Assembly: GCA_033032865.1 (NCBI GenBank)
Contig: JAWHQI010000267.1
Span: forward strand, 1,692,501 to 1,756,500
DNA length: 64,000 bases
Reading direction: 5' to 3'
DNA from: Dactylorhiza incarnata
Taxonomy: Eukaryota; Streptophyta; Magnoliopsida; Asparagales; Orchidaceae
This document shows, in pieces, positions 11,992 through 23,295 of the stretch. Every line of letters starts with the position of its first letter. Positions within the stretch are counted from its first letter, which is position 1. The position numbers and the translations under genes were made by a program. The notes under the pieces are model-generated. The model was not told the origin of the DNA and ran no database searches. It saw nothing but the letters and a program-made list of their open reading frames with translations.

Positions 11992-13398
11992 GGTAGCGTT
12001 TGGGGGAGCTTATCGGCTCCGGTGCGGCAGGTTAAAAACGTCATTTACACAAAAAGCGGCGTTTGGGATCTAGAAGCAGGGAAAAGCCGTTTTTAAAATA
12101 AGCGGCTCCTAGGTATATTGGCTGCCGCTGTTTATTTCTCCATTTCTGCCGCAGCGCTATTTTTCGCTCCTGACCCCGCGATTCGCTCCCCGCGCGACCT
12201 TCTTCTTCCCCGACCCCGCGATTCGCTCCCAGGCTCGCAAAGCTCTCCTTCGACGCCTCCGTCCTCGTCGAAGCTACCGCAAAGGGCTTGCTTGCTAGCC
12301 GTCCATTTTTCTGCAGATCTCCTAGGGCACGCTTGCACTCTCCCCTATTCAAATCGGCAAGAAGAAGCTCCATTATTCAGATCTCCCCCTTCACGAAGAA
12401 TCTCCAAACTACTACGACGCAGATCTGTGTGTGCTTGCAAGTTTTTCCGCGGATTCCCTCTCCCGATCGGCTACCATTTTGAAGGTTTAAATTTTTTTTC
12501 CTCTATCCCATTTTTCCCTAATTATCAATACAATTTCGGCTACCATTGTGTTTTATGGATGCTTATAGTTATATGGATGCTTTGTATTTGTGTGTTTAGG
12601 CATGTTTGTATATATATATATATTTGTGTGTGTGTGCTGTGTATATATATGTATGTGTGTGTGTGTTGTATATATATATATATGTATTTGTGTGTGTGTG
12701 TCCTGTTTTTATATATGTATTTGTGTGTGTGTGTGTGCGTGTGCGTGTGTGTTTGTGTGTGTGTGTGTATTTGTGTGTGTGTGTTTATATATGTATTTGT
12801 GTGTATATATATGTGTGTTTGTGTGTGTGTGTGTTTGTGTTGTATATATGTGTGTTTGTGTGTGTGTGTGTGTGTTTGTGTTGTATATATGTGTGTTTGT
12901 GTGTGTGTGTGTGCTTGTGTTGTATATATGTGTGTGTGTGTGATGTATATATGTATGGTTGTGTGTGTGTGATGTATATATGTAATTGTGTGTGCAGGAT
13001 TATGTTTGTGTGCTGTATATATGTATGTGTGTGTGGTTGGTTTTGTGTGTGTATGTAATTGTGTTTGCTTGATTGTGTGTGCTTGTATATATATGTATGT
13101 GTGTTTGATTGTTGGTGTGTTTGATTGTTGGTCTGTGCTTGATTGTATGTAATTGTGTGTGTTCTGAATATGTGTTCATGAGTGTGATGTATGAGTAAAT
13201 TAATTACAAAAAAATTAACCTACAAAAACTCCATTTCTGCCAAACAGTTTGTACAAAACAGCTTATCAAAAGCTCTGCAAACTCCATTTCACACAAACAG
13301 TTTTTTAACAAAACTCTGTTTTCCAGAAACAGCACTTTTCCTATCAGCAACAGCTCATCAGCAGCTTTCCATCAGCAACAGCTCACCCAAACTGGCCC
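11992..13398. mobile_element. Tourist/Harbinger-like non-autonomous element (TTA TSD)
   Basis: The left terminus ggtagcgtttgggggagct pairs with the right terminus, whose reverse complement is gggccagtttgggtgagct. Both ends are flanked by TTA (11989-11991 and 13399-13401), the TSD size and sequence of the PIF/Harbinger superfamily. No transposase is encoded. The interior has a C-rich segment (12120-12480) and a long GT/TA microsatellite. It lies in the IRE1 intron after exon 3. Related ends occur at 1-124, 41362, 41444 and 44723. Confidence 0.8.
12605..13110. repeat. GT-rich compound microsatellite/minisatellite
   Basis: Runs of (tg)n alternate with tatata and gttgtatatatgtgtgtttg segments, the latter recurring at about 60-bp spacing between 12838 and 12945. 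Open frames through it (for example 12118-12972) are Cys/Val low-complexity artefacts. Confidence 0.9.
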
Positions 13399-13401
13399 TT
13401 A

Positions 13402-13785
13402 ATCTCTAATGTAAAGATCACAGATTCAAATTCTAGCGAGAATAAATAAAAATAAAAAATACTCTACTTCAGACTTCATAGGTCGCTAAAATTCTATGAA
13501 AGTTACAATTAAATACCAACCTCAGAAATATGTGGATCTAAACAAAATTTTCTTAACTTTTGAAACCTACAAGCAAGTACGCTACCTTTCTTCACATTTC
13601 TCTAGAGAAAAATCCATATTACCATATAGGCTTCGTATTCCACACAAGAAAAGCATTCTTAAAATACGACTGAAAAATGATTCGCAGGATGGCGTATTAT
13701 TGGTTAGGAAAAAAATGCTAAGATAGAAAAGCAGAATGTGATGATTTCTAAAAAACAAAGGAATAAAATAATGTGTTTGGCCAAC
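13402..13785 (-). other. IRE1: IRE1 intron after exon 3 (start)
   Basis: The sequence downstream of the exon 3 donor is non-coding and continues into the Tourist-like element at 13398. I found no following kinase exon on the minus strand here or further left. Confidence 0.55.
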
Positions 13786-15353
13786 CTCATTAGTTTCAGA
13801 AGCTGGGGTGAAGGGAGGCCATTTGACCTCCACAATTGAATATCACCTGTTATGCCTTTTATGTTGGGCAGGATGATCTTGTACTCCTTTATAGAACCTG
13901 AAGTCAAATAACCATCACTGTCTGTGGAGGAAGGACAATCTGAGTAAAGTTGGATTAGATCGCTTAGGCTGGAAATGCAGCGCTCTAGTGAAATATAAAC
14001 AAAATCTAGGTCTTGTTCTACTCCATACCACCGAACAATGTTTGGGTGTCGGTCAGAAGCGATAAGATTCTGAATCTCTTTAGAAGCAACATCAAGATGA
14101 GCACGCAAAAGACGCTTGACTGCAACTACACGTCCATCATAGATCCCTTCAAAGACAATTGTGCCATTGCTTCCTCGGCCAATTTCAGTATTTGACACAA
14201 AAAGTTTGCCAACCCATTTCCCTTCACCAGCTCCATTGGATCTTAAGAAGTTCATTAAGTTTGTATCGCTGTTTTGGATGCTAGAATTCCCATTGGTTTC
14301 AGTATTCTGCTTTTCTGCTACCATTTTGTCGTCACTGTATCTAACTGCAGAATTGTTCATGTTTAACGGTTTTCGAGACTTTTTCTTCTTAGGACTGACT
14401 GAGATCTTCCCTCTATTATTCAAATTCTTATCATAAGTTCTTGGTTCTTTTGCTTTCCAAAAATATACAATAAGAATTGCAATTAAGGAAAGGGCCATAG
14501 AAAACTGCAAGCCCCGGCCTTCAAGAAGGATGATTTTAAGGTTCCACTGACTGCCGAGCTTCATATCGTGTTCTGAACTATCAGGTAACATGACAGAATC
14601 ATCTGAAGTAGTCAAAACATTTTCAAATGGGCCATTTCCTAGACGATTTGATCGTGGTTGTAAGCTTGCAACTTCATAAAGCACTTTACTTTCAAAAGGT
14701 TTAAACATAACACAATCTCCAGATGAACATTCATTGGCACCTTTAAATGAGTCACCTGAAGCATAAAAATGAAGCTCAGCAGGCCCTTGTTGATTCTGGT
14801 CACCATCTGCAGTCTCATATAGCATCTGAGGTATGACAAGTGTTTCTTGATAAATATTTTGAGCATCCGCAACAAAATTGTTATGGAAATCAGATGCTGA
14901 AGGCAGCATTGGAACTCCAGAATCTGCCATTATCGCATTATTCACCTTGCGTAGGAAGTACACTGGAATATCCTTTTGATGTGGGGATAGCAAATTAAGG
15001 TCATCATCAGGCTTGATGGGCACCTCATGGTTAACATAAGTAGCAGCTATACGAGATTCCATCATACTCCAATTGGGTGTTCCTAGAAATGAGGAGTTCA
15101 AATAGTAATCTGTTCTAATAATGATAATATAATTTCTAGCCTTTTTGCCCATCTCCAGCTTAGGTGAAACTAATTTCTTTCCAAAATTATGAGCGGAAGC
15201 CGGATGATTAGAGGGTTGTCTCTCTTTATGCAGTTCCTCACCACTATCAGCATCGAGAAGATATATAGTAGCGATTTTCGAACCAATAGTAATCTCAGGA
15301 CCTCTTATCTCTGGTGTATTGTGCACATACTCCTCAATTGTCTGCTTAAGTTT
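13786..15353 (-). CDS. IRE1: IRE1 homologue, exon 3: luminal domain, membrane helix, kinase N-lobe
   Basis: IRE1 sits in the ER membrane, senses unfolded proteins, and uses a kinase/RNase module to splice bZIP mRNA. This exon is 1568 nt. It starts after an AG acceptor (15355-15354) with KLKQTIEEYV and ends at LLKLMR, where the donor GTTGGC splits the last codon. Numbered from exon 1 it covers residues 156-678. These include rest of the luminal domain (TIGSKIATIYLLDADSGEEL), a membrane helix at about 438-454 (FSMALSLIAILIVYFW), a basic linker (SPKKKKSRKP), the kinase glycine loop GRGSNG at 547-552 and the VAVK lysine at 568, then SKEIQNLIASDRHPNIVRWY. No stop or frameshift interrupts it. The catalytic loop, activation segment and KEN RNase domain are absent from the exon. 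Confidence 0.93.
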
Positions 15354-15434
15354 CTACATCATGGAAAAGGACAAGACTGTAGTCAGCGGGGACCATGTTT
15401 AAAATAAATGCTATTTACTGTACACAACACCTAC
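15354..15434 (-). other. IRE1: IRE1 intron 2 (81 bp)
   Basis: It is bounded by a GTAGGT donor (15434 downward) and a tag acceptor at 15356-15354. It separates codons cleanly (phase 0), joining ...GGAR to KLKQT. Confidence 0.85.
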
Positions 15435-15639
15435 CCTAGCCCCACCATCTGCACAGTACTCATAGAGGTTCCAATCTTCACCGGGATATAAAAAGCACCC
15501 ACTATTATCTGAAATAGCCTGCTCTGAATACGAGAGTGCTGAACCCGTTTGAAGTGACCACTGGATTCCAGATTTGCAGTCGACTGATAAAATAGTTCCA
15601 TCCAAGGAAGCAAGAAGAAATTTACCGGGCTCACCATTT
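15435..15639 (-). CDS. IRE1: IRE1 homologue, exon 2: start of luminal sensor domain
   Basis: This 205-nt exon is bounded by a ctgttttag acceptor (ending 15640) and an AGG|GTAGGT donor. It encodes NGEPGKFLLASLDGTILSVD, then CKSGIQWSLQTGSALSYSEQ and YPGEDWNLYEYCADGGAR. This matches the first beta-propeller-like strands of IRE1/PERK luminal domains, where an 'LDGTI..VD.KSG...W' pattern is characteristic. The first base completes a codon begun in exon 1 (CA + A = Gln), and exon 3 follows in phase 0. The exon is intact. Confidence 0.9.
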
Positions 15640-16168
15640 CTAAAACAGAGATAAAATCTTGTTATGGACAAAAACATACTACCACAATGTACAAGAAATA
15701 CAACACACATTTATTTACTGATAATACTTTCTATAAGCAACTGCAACTTTATAATGACTCGAGTTGAATAAAAACAGTACCAAGCAAGAACGATTTACTA
15801 GGCACTACTAATGTTGCAGTGTAAAAAGCTATAACTGGAGGTCTTGGTGTCAAATTCTCTTTTGACTATACTATATTTACAGAACATTTAGATACAAGTG
15901 AGCAAACTATGCATTAAATGCATAAGTGAGAACCTGCAAAAATTATAAGAATCATACATGTGGATGAGCAGCCAAAAGACAGATTTTTCCTCAAGATGTC
16001 CTAACTTGCATTCAATAAAACTATTCCCTTAAAGGTAAACACCTATTCAACTTTGTATACAACACAAAGTTAGTATATGTGAAATGGACAACAAATCTAG
16101 TGTTATATCACAAAATTTCGGGACCATTGGATGTACAAGAGACTCATCATTACACCGATCACAAGGGA

Positions 16169-16173
16169 AATAT
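16169..16173. repeat. TSD AATAT, left copy (gypsy element)
   Basis: aatat directly precedes the 5' LTR and is repeated at 19204-19208 directly after the 3' LTR. Confidence 0.8.
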
Positions 16174-16522
16174 TGTTACGATACGGACAAGGAAAAGGGA
16201 CAAGGAGACGAGGACACATCATGTATATCGACATCGGTACCGAGAAGGCGAGGACACGGATCCCAGCATGATGGAGGGCGTTGTCCAGAAGTGCGCACGT
16301 CATTTTTATGCTTTAATATTGCATATGTATTTCAGGCCTTGCGATTATTTACCATTTGTCCATTGTGTGTTCTAAGCTAGGCATTATATAAGCCTAGGCA
16401 CAACTCTTTTTTTATCTTGGAAGTAATATGAAATTGGAACCCTGGGTTTTTTCTCTCTTCTTCTCTTTCTCTTCATCCCCCTCAGACCCTTCTCTCTCCC
16501 AGAATCCCACGATTACGTAACA
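16174..16522 (+). repeat. 5' LTR of the gypsy element
   Basis: 349 bp. It shares with 18835-19203 the ttctaagctaggcattatat stretch (a TATA-like promoter region), the ttttctctcttct pyrimidine tract and the end gattacgtaaca. Confidence 0.85.
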
Positions 16523-17189
16523 TTTGGTCTGATCTACCCTCCTCCGACAGCATTTTCCGCCGCCCGAAGACGAACCAGCAGTTCTGTCTATCTTCCGCTC
16601 GACGCACCTGCGCTTCAGCAATTGAGACCCTCGACGTGTCTGCACGCCTCTCCCTCGACGCTGCGCTCCTCTCCTTCGCTTCCTCTCGACACAACGCTCC
16701 CTCGATTCCGCGACAGCAATGACACCCAAGCGCCTCCGCTCCCTCGACGTTGTGCTCCGCTCCTTCGTTTCCGCTCGACATTACACACCTTCCATTCCAA
16801 GACAACATCGCCTCGACTCTTACGCTACAACCGTGACTCGCGTCGCACCGCTGTTTTCTCCGGACGACGAATCCACATGCTGCTACAATGCTTGCTCGGT
16901 TCCTCGCGTGCATGCCCCTTAGGCTTCACTCTATAGTGCACTCAGACGCGCCTGCGCCTTAGCCCCATATGGATTTGACCATCTCCCGTCTCCTCGATGC
17001 TCACGAGGCTCCATCGCTTCCTTCCAAGCTCTAATGCAGTGGCTGGATGCTAAGTTCGATGCCCCCTCGCAAGTTGCTCGGGTAGTTCGTCTCCCTTCAT
17101 CGCAGAGTCCCCATCGATTCTCGACGCGCCTCTAGAAATCCTCCAAGATCCCGTTCCACCATCGGCGAGCTGTCTTCCACCACACCGCT

Positions 17190-18834
17190 CCTTCGACGTC
17201 CCAACCTTCAATGGCACAAATCCCCTGGATTTGATTGCGCGTGCGGAGCAATTCTTTGATATCCATCACACCCCGAGGCCCAAAATATTCCAATAACTCT
17301 CGTCGTCATGGAAGGGTTGGCCCTCCATTGGATCCGCTAGCAAAGACAGAACAACCCTTCCCTCTCATGGTCGAAACTCCAACAAGACCTCATCCTCCAC
17401 TACGATGTTCATTACTCCGGGACAACAACGAAACGTCTGTGTGATGTCAGCCAATCGGGCCTCCTTGACGACTACATCGACGAGTTCATTGCATTGGCTA
17501 CGCATGTTGCAGGTCTAGCGCCAAATCATTACTTGGGTTTCTTCATGCATGGGCTCTATTCCTACATTCGTTCCCGCCATCGCACCCATCACCCTCAAAT
17601 GTTTATTGATGTCATGAATCTCGCCTGCTCTGTGGAAGTCGACTTCAATGTCACCCATGTCGACATCAGCAGCCCATCAGGGAGTTCTACGCCCCGACTG
17701 CTTGACTGCTCTCCAACACCCTTCCGACCGCCACCCTAGGTACATACCGTGGGTCCCCCATGTGTCGAACCACCTCCACACCCGCCCCGCCAGCCGACGG
17801 GTCCCCGGATAACTAACCAGGAGTACCACGATCTTCGGACTAAGGGGCCTTTGTTTTCGTTGTAAGCAGTCATACTCCCCGGCTCATGATTGTCCCTTGA
17901 AGGAGCTCCACATCACCATTGGCGAGGAGGACCCCTTGGTCGCCCTTGGGGATTTCGAAGCCCAGGAGGGCAATGACACACCACCCGACAATGGACCACA
18001 CACGTGGCTGTATCGTTTAGACCTTTTGTGCTTCACGTGTGGCGGCATCTCTGGCCCCCACACTATGAAGCTCTCTGACTCCATGTATGGCACTCCTGTG
18101 ATCAGCGGGGCCAGCCAAAATTTCATCTCCCGGCACCTAAAGACACAATTCGACATTCGCCGGTCTCCTACTCATTTCTCTGTTTTCTTAAGTGACGATC
18201 GCCGCAGTGCCACTGGGGGCCTCTATACATGCCTAGATATGACTACGGACCTTTTCCCTCTCCGAGCAAATTTCTACTCTTTTGAGCTCAGTGGCGTTGA
18301 CGTCATATTGGGTGTCGTGTGGCTTCATAACCTCGGTGACTTGTATGTCAACTGGAATTGCCTGATAATGCGCTTTCCTCAAGTGAGAGTCCTTTTCCTT
18401 TTGGTCGGGGAGACCTCCCTCACACATCAGGAGGTTGCCTTTCGTTCTCCCACACAAAGTGGCAACCTACTTTGCTCCGTACTTGTGGCACGACATTGCA
18501 CCGACCCGCAAGACCGCCCCTACACCGCTCCAATTGAAGTGCGTCCTAGACGTTTTGCCAGACATCTTTGTCGACACCATCAATCTTCCACCTCCGCGTC
18601 GGTGGACATGACATTACCTTTGGCTCCACCGGGCCTCACCCCGCCGGACTACTTTCCTTCGCTCCCCCAGGATACACGCACTTTGCTCCGAGAGGATCTC
18701 TCCAGTGCTCTAGCCTTGGTGCATCGGGTTAGCCGACCCCCATCTGAGGCCTCATGGGTGGATCGTGACACATCCTGCACCCGGTTCTCGGACTTCTGCC
18801 TTAAGGACAATGTGAATTTTCCAGATGGAGACAT
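17190..18834 (+). pseudogene. Broken gypsy gag-protease with integrase tail
   Basis: Gag pieces appear in shifting frames: FDVPTFNGTNPLDLIARAEQ (17193-17250), VVMEGLALHWIR (about 17303-17338), and DDYIDEFIALATHVAGLAPN then RTHHPQMFIDVMNLACSVEV (17468-17640). A zinc knuckle CFRCKQSYSPAHDC lies at about 17852-17893. The following long frame to 18865 has an aspartic-protease-like region, but the catalytic DSGA reads VISGAS, with Ile in place of the aspartate. Further on, GVDVILGVVWLHNLGDL fits the same protease family. The frame then jumps to PPSEASWVDRDTSCTRF and FCLKDNVNFPDGD, the normal C-terminus of integrase. So the deletion runs from after protease to near the end of pol. Confidence 0.82.
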
Positions 18835-19203
18835 TGTAATGAATACGGACAAGGGCGATGGGTAAGGAGACAAGGACATGTTACATATATGATATATCAA
18901 CGTCGGGATCAAGAAGGCTAGGACGCAGATCCCAACATGGCGAAGGACGTTGGCCAATAGTGTGAACGATCGCGCACCCATCAACTTTATGCTTAATTAT
19001 CGCATAAGTATTTCGGGCCTTGTGGTTATTTATTGTTAGCCCATTGTGTGTTCTAAGCTAGGCATTATATATCCCTAGGCAGAATTCTTATTTTGTTATC
19101 TTGAAAGTATTATGAAATTGGAATCCTGTGGGTTTTTCTCTCTTCTCCTCTTTATCTTTCCCCACCCCCATTCTCTCTCCCGGAATCCCCCGATTACGTA
19201 ATA
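18835..19203 (+). repeat. 3' LTR of the gypsy element
   Basis: 369 bp, starting tgtaatgaatacggac. It ends gattacgtaata, where the terminal CA of the other LTR has become TA, and is followed by TSD aatat at 19204-19208. Confidence 0.83.
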
Positions 19204-19208
19204 AATAT

Positions 19209-19805
19209 ATTACGGATGGTTAGCAAGCACAGAGTGTGTCGGTCCGTCCAATATAGTAAGTGCTGGCAGGTAGCACTTAAGGGGTAGCTAGGGTAGAGTG
19301 TCTTGAGGGGGCTTGAAAAGGCAAGAGCTTGTGAAGAAGGAGGCCTAGGGTAGCACAGGTAGTTGTGGAGAAGGGGAGGCGGAGTAAGACGCAGTGGAGA
19401 GAGGATGTCAGGGGCAGGCGAAGACCGAGGAAGCAGGCGACAAATAAAAAGGAACAAATAGGAAGGAGAGTGAAAAGAAAGACACCATGACAATTCCTAA
19501 AGTCTGGTTTTGATGGTCAAACGAGGCATTAATACTTGGAAATCTCTAAGACGAGATAGTTGGAGAGTTAATAACCAACGAGGTTGTTGGGTTGCTTATA
19601 GGAAAAAGCAAGATGGAAGGCGAAGGAATAATCAATAGCATCCTGGTTGGGGAGGTTGAACATACGGATTGTGTCGCCCGAATAGTCCTTTACCCAATCA
19701 CTAGCAATGTAAACCCTCCTCGGGATTGAGATCCAAATATCTGAGGGGGAATTGAGCTTCCCAAACTACTTTGATGAAATGTACCTCCTTTGTTTTTCTT
19801 AGAAG

Positions 19806-19850
<45 letters not shown>

Positions 19851-21181
19851 GATCTCCTTCTCTCTTTCCCCCTATGAGAGAAGAGAGGGAGGAAGGTGCA
19901 AAATTGGCTATCAGAAAAGCAATTAATGATGAATGGTAGTGGCAGCATAGGATGAACGGTGGATGGGTAACAATTCTCCAGTTGTTTAAGTGTGAAAAAA
20001 GAGTAAGTGTGGGGGTTGAAGAAGATTCATCATGTGCCAAAAAGTGGAGACGAAGTTGCAGGTAGCTAGCCAAAGGCTAAGGTTCTCATCTACACAGAGT
20101 GGGGCAGCAAAAGAATAATGGAGTGAGGTAAACCATGTACAAGATAAGCACTAACCATGTTGAGGGGGAAAAGAGAGAGATAAAGACCTATAATGTCTTA
20201 TTTAATAGAGAATTCTTCTATATGCACTAGAAGTACAATTCGTGTGAATAATAATAAATGACTAAATATAATAATCTGTGGGAAGTAATCCCACGACTGT
20301 AATTGAACTTTTCTGATGATGCTAATAATAAAATGACTTCAGTGTGCTAACAAGAGCAATAGAGAATTTATTAAGAACACCACTAGATGCTTAGATTTTT
20401 TATGTCAATTTGATTTTGAACTATTAAATTCTCTCATCATACTTTTTAAGGTAAGAAATCAATTTAGTTTTAAATTAAAGAAATTTGATGAAAATAATTA
20501 AATAAGGGAGATAAACAATATTTTATCATATCTTATGTGCTACATAATAGCAATTTTTAAATCATTATGAGAGGTTGATGGTAGATGTTAGGTTGACAAC
20601 CAATTGCAAACTCTTATAAAAAAAAATTAATATAAATCTGACTCCAAATAATTGTGATAAGGATATTAACGAGTGCTGATGATGATGATTTATGAAACTA
20701 AACATTTATTGATATCCATATATTTTCAAGATAACTATACTAACAATTATGCTTGAGCATTCATAACATAGACTTAATTAGATAATAGACTTCATAAATG
20801 GGTGAGCCAGGATTTAACGGGCTTACTGCAACCTTGAGTAGACTTGATCAATGGGCGGGTTGAGCAAGCTTACTGGAACCTTGAGTGAGGTGAGATTAGG
20901 CTCTGCCCTTGGGCAAAATACAACACTCATGCACGCACATTTCTTATTCACAGCATGCCCACAAAACAACTATGGCTGCCTATGAGCAGAAATATATAAG
21001 GTACTTTTAATAAACTTCACGTGCTTTCACAATCTCTAAGATGCATTAGACCAACTTTTAACATTAAAAGTCCTCAAGTCATATTCCATAGTGAAACTTT
21101 TGGGTTTTCATTTATTCTCAACACCAAAACCACTTTAATTCATGTATACATTTAACTAATCGTCATGCACAGGATCCACGT
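19209..21181. other. Intron sequence, no coding; poly-G tract
   Basis: G-rich to about 20060, then AT-rich. It contains a run of about 41 G at 19808-19848. A proline-rich minus frame at 19690-20073 is produced by that run and is not a gene. No terminal repeats were recognised. Confidence 0.45.
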
Positions 21182-21261
21182 GTATGCAGTGTGCGACGAT
21201 GGAGGTACTCGACCGTCACTTGAGAGATGACCGAGTACTATTGCCGTCGTACACTGCATGC
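21182..21261. ncRNA. miRNA-precursor-like hairpin (candidate only)
   Basis: Two 30-base arms, 21182-21211 and 21232-21261, are inverted copies with roughly 21 of 30 positions paired. The outer block gcagtgtNcgacg and the inner block gtactcg pair perfectly. The mismatches sit together in the middle, and a 20-base loop separates the arms. This size and shape resemble a plant microRNA or small-RNA hairpin. I do not recognise the sequence as a known miRNA family, and it could be a small inverted-repeat transposon remnant. Strand and expression are unknown. Confidence 0.35.
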
Positions 21262-22184
21262 TTGGGGACCCGATGCGTGGCCGCTGATATCTATAAACAA
21301 CCCAGATTTTTTAAAAAATTTTGCTAGTCTTATATATATTAAAACACTAAAAGATCGACTATATCAGAGAAATTAAAATTGAAGTGTCCAGTTTTTTTTT
21401 ATGGTCCTATCTCAGGACCACGACTACCCAAGTTTTCTTATCAATATAATATATATATATCAGTCGGAATGTGCTCGAGCTTGGCTTAAAATCCATAACC
21501 ATACCCAATTCTAATCATGTGAGGCCCAGGCTTCTAGGCTCGAATTTTGCAAGAGACCCTTCCATATACGGATCACATTTGCTTACCCATTGGGTCACCC
21601 ATCCATTGATCGGATTTAGTCTTGAAGCCCTACAATTCTAATTGTATCATGATTTCAATTAAAGAGAGAAAGATAAAGGAGATGAAAGAGAATATGAAAA
21701 TTGCAAACAAAAATAAGGACAAAAGATACATTGATTTACGAATTTTTTGTTAATAATATTTTTAGTTCCATAATTTTACCTTGTTTGGATTTCTCCTCTA
21801 AAAATCCAATATATTTGTTGAAATTTTATCTGTCAATAGCAATTTTAAATGTTAAAACTTAGTGTAGATATCATTGATTGGGATGACTCAAGCATTGGTA
21901 ATTTCTTATGAGATGTAAAATATAGTGGAAGTCATTATCTTGCGTGATGATATTTATATAGTGGATTGATCAGAAAAGTAGAATATAAATGTGACTTTTT
22001 AACATATACATCATAAAACCTGATTTTTAATCTTTTTAAAATATCCTACTGGAATTTCATGCCATGCTTGTTTAGAGCATTAAAATGATGATAACTGAGT
22101 TGATAACCGTCTAGTAGAAAGGTAATTTAAATGTTGTTGATGTTCGTAATTCTATTTGAGTGTTGGTTGATTGGGTTAGATCTC
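21262..22184. other. Intron sequence, AT-rich, no feature seen
   Basis: Non-coding, with an atatatatat run near 21448. No open frame or repeat boundary was recognised. Confidence 0.4.
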
Positions 22185-22327
22185 TGTTGAAGTATTTTAT
22201 ATTTAAGTATTTGTGTTTAGTCCCACACCGCTTATCGGTGTGTGGTGTCTTATTGTACTCCTATATATTTCCCCTTTGAGGATGAATAAAATCACACCAA
22301 ATATTTCTTTTCTCCTCTTTTCTTACA
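22185..22327 (+). repeat. 5' LTR of the TRIM/LARD-like element
   Basis: It contains a perfect small inverted repeat, cacaccgcttatcggtgtg (an 8-bp stem), and a ctatatatttcccc TATA-like motif before the likely transcription start. Confidence 0.85.
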
Positions 22328-22339
22328 TGGTATCAGAGG
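22328..22339 (+). other. tRNA-Met primer-binding site
   Basis: TGGTATCAGAGG directly abuts the 5' LTR end ...cttaca. It matches the initiator tRNA-Met complement TGGTATCAGAGC except at the last base. Confidence 0.85.
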
Positions 22340-22859
22340 GAAAGATCTGAAACCCTAAAGTTTTTTTTTTCGTGGCCGCCACTTGACTCCCGACGTATTC
22401 CTCACGATCCCGTACCCCGTCCTGCGCTAGTATCGCCCCGTCGAGAGGCTCTCTTCCCGCTCCCGTCGACGAACTCGCCTTTGATTCCATCGATGGGAGT
22501 GGCGTCTATTCCCCTCGACGAGGATGAGCGCTAATTTGCTGATGTCGTCGTCCTTCCCCAGCCGCGATCCCGTCTGCGTCATCGACGCCTTCTCCCGTCG
22601 GCTCCTTCCATCGACGGTCTCGTTTGTTGATCCCGTCGACCACCGCTGCTTCTCCCGTCTTCATCGACCGCTGCTGCGCCTCTGCCGGGCGACGATCTCG
22701 TCGAAGCTCCACTGCCGACGACACCGCACTTCCTCCCGCAGCTTCTCCTCTGTGATGCGGCGTAACACTCTGCCGATCTCTTTCGCGTGCCGCTGCTGTT
22801 CTGCTCCTGCTGTGCCGCTGTCGCTGCTTCCCCTCTCCTGCTGTGCCGCTGTTATACGT

Positions 22860-23295
22860 GCAGAAAAAAATCGGGCCCAGGGAGCCTGCCCGGGCCCGGC
22901 CCGGAAAAAGCCCGGCGAGGCCCGGGCCCGGGCAAAGCCCGCCTGGGCCCGGGACGGGCTTAGGGGGCCTAACTGGGCCCCCATATTAGGCAAATGCCCG
23001 GCCCGGTGCCCGGCCCGGGCCGGGCCGGGCAAAGCCCGGTTTACCGGGCTCTTGAAAAGCCCGGTTTGGCCCCCTAAGCTGCCATGGCAGCTTGCTACCA
23101 TGGCAGACATAAGGCCGGGCCCGGTCAGGGCCCGGCCCGGCCTGGCCCGGCCCTGGGGGCCTTGCCAGGCCCCCATTTGGAGGGAAAGCCCGAGCCCGGC
23201 CCGGCCCGGTTAAGGCTAGGCCCGGGCCGGGCCCGGTTGGGAAAAAGCCCGGGCCCGGTAGGCCCGGTCTCGGCCCGGGCCCGCCAGGCTTTTTG
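22860..23295. repeat. GGGCCC-rich insert inside the TRIM/LARD-like element
   Basis: A very GC-rich block is built from gcccgggcccgg and aaagcccgg motifs, interrupted in the middle by the palindrome gctgccatggcagc. It interrupts a tgctgtgccgctgt-type array that resumes on its right side. It looks like a separate mobile or foldback sequence, but I could not define matching ends or a TSD. Confidence 0.55.

Larger units (their letters stand above)
16174..19203 (+). mobile_element. Ty3/gypsy element with reverse transcriptase and most of integrase deleted
   Basis: The 5' LTR is 16174-16522 (tgttacgatacggaca...gattacgtaaca) and the 3' LTR is 18835-19203; they are clearly alike and flanked by AATAT. 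A TGG-starting primer-binding tract follows the 5' LTR at 16525, and a purine-rich ccagatggagacat precedes the 3' LTR. The internal 2.3 kb keeps broken gag, zinc knuckle, protease and the last residues of integrase. It lacks reverse transcriptase, RNase H and the integrase core, so it is a non-autonomous deletion derivative. The two LTRs differ visibly, so the insertion is not recent. Confidence 0.88.

Noticed and set aside
12118..13058. Cys/Val-rich frames of up to 284 codons
   Set aside because: Translation of the GT microsatellite; no real protein.
16482..16936. Arg/Ser-rich frames on both strands
   Set aside because: They overlap the gypsy 5' leader on both strands and show no domain.
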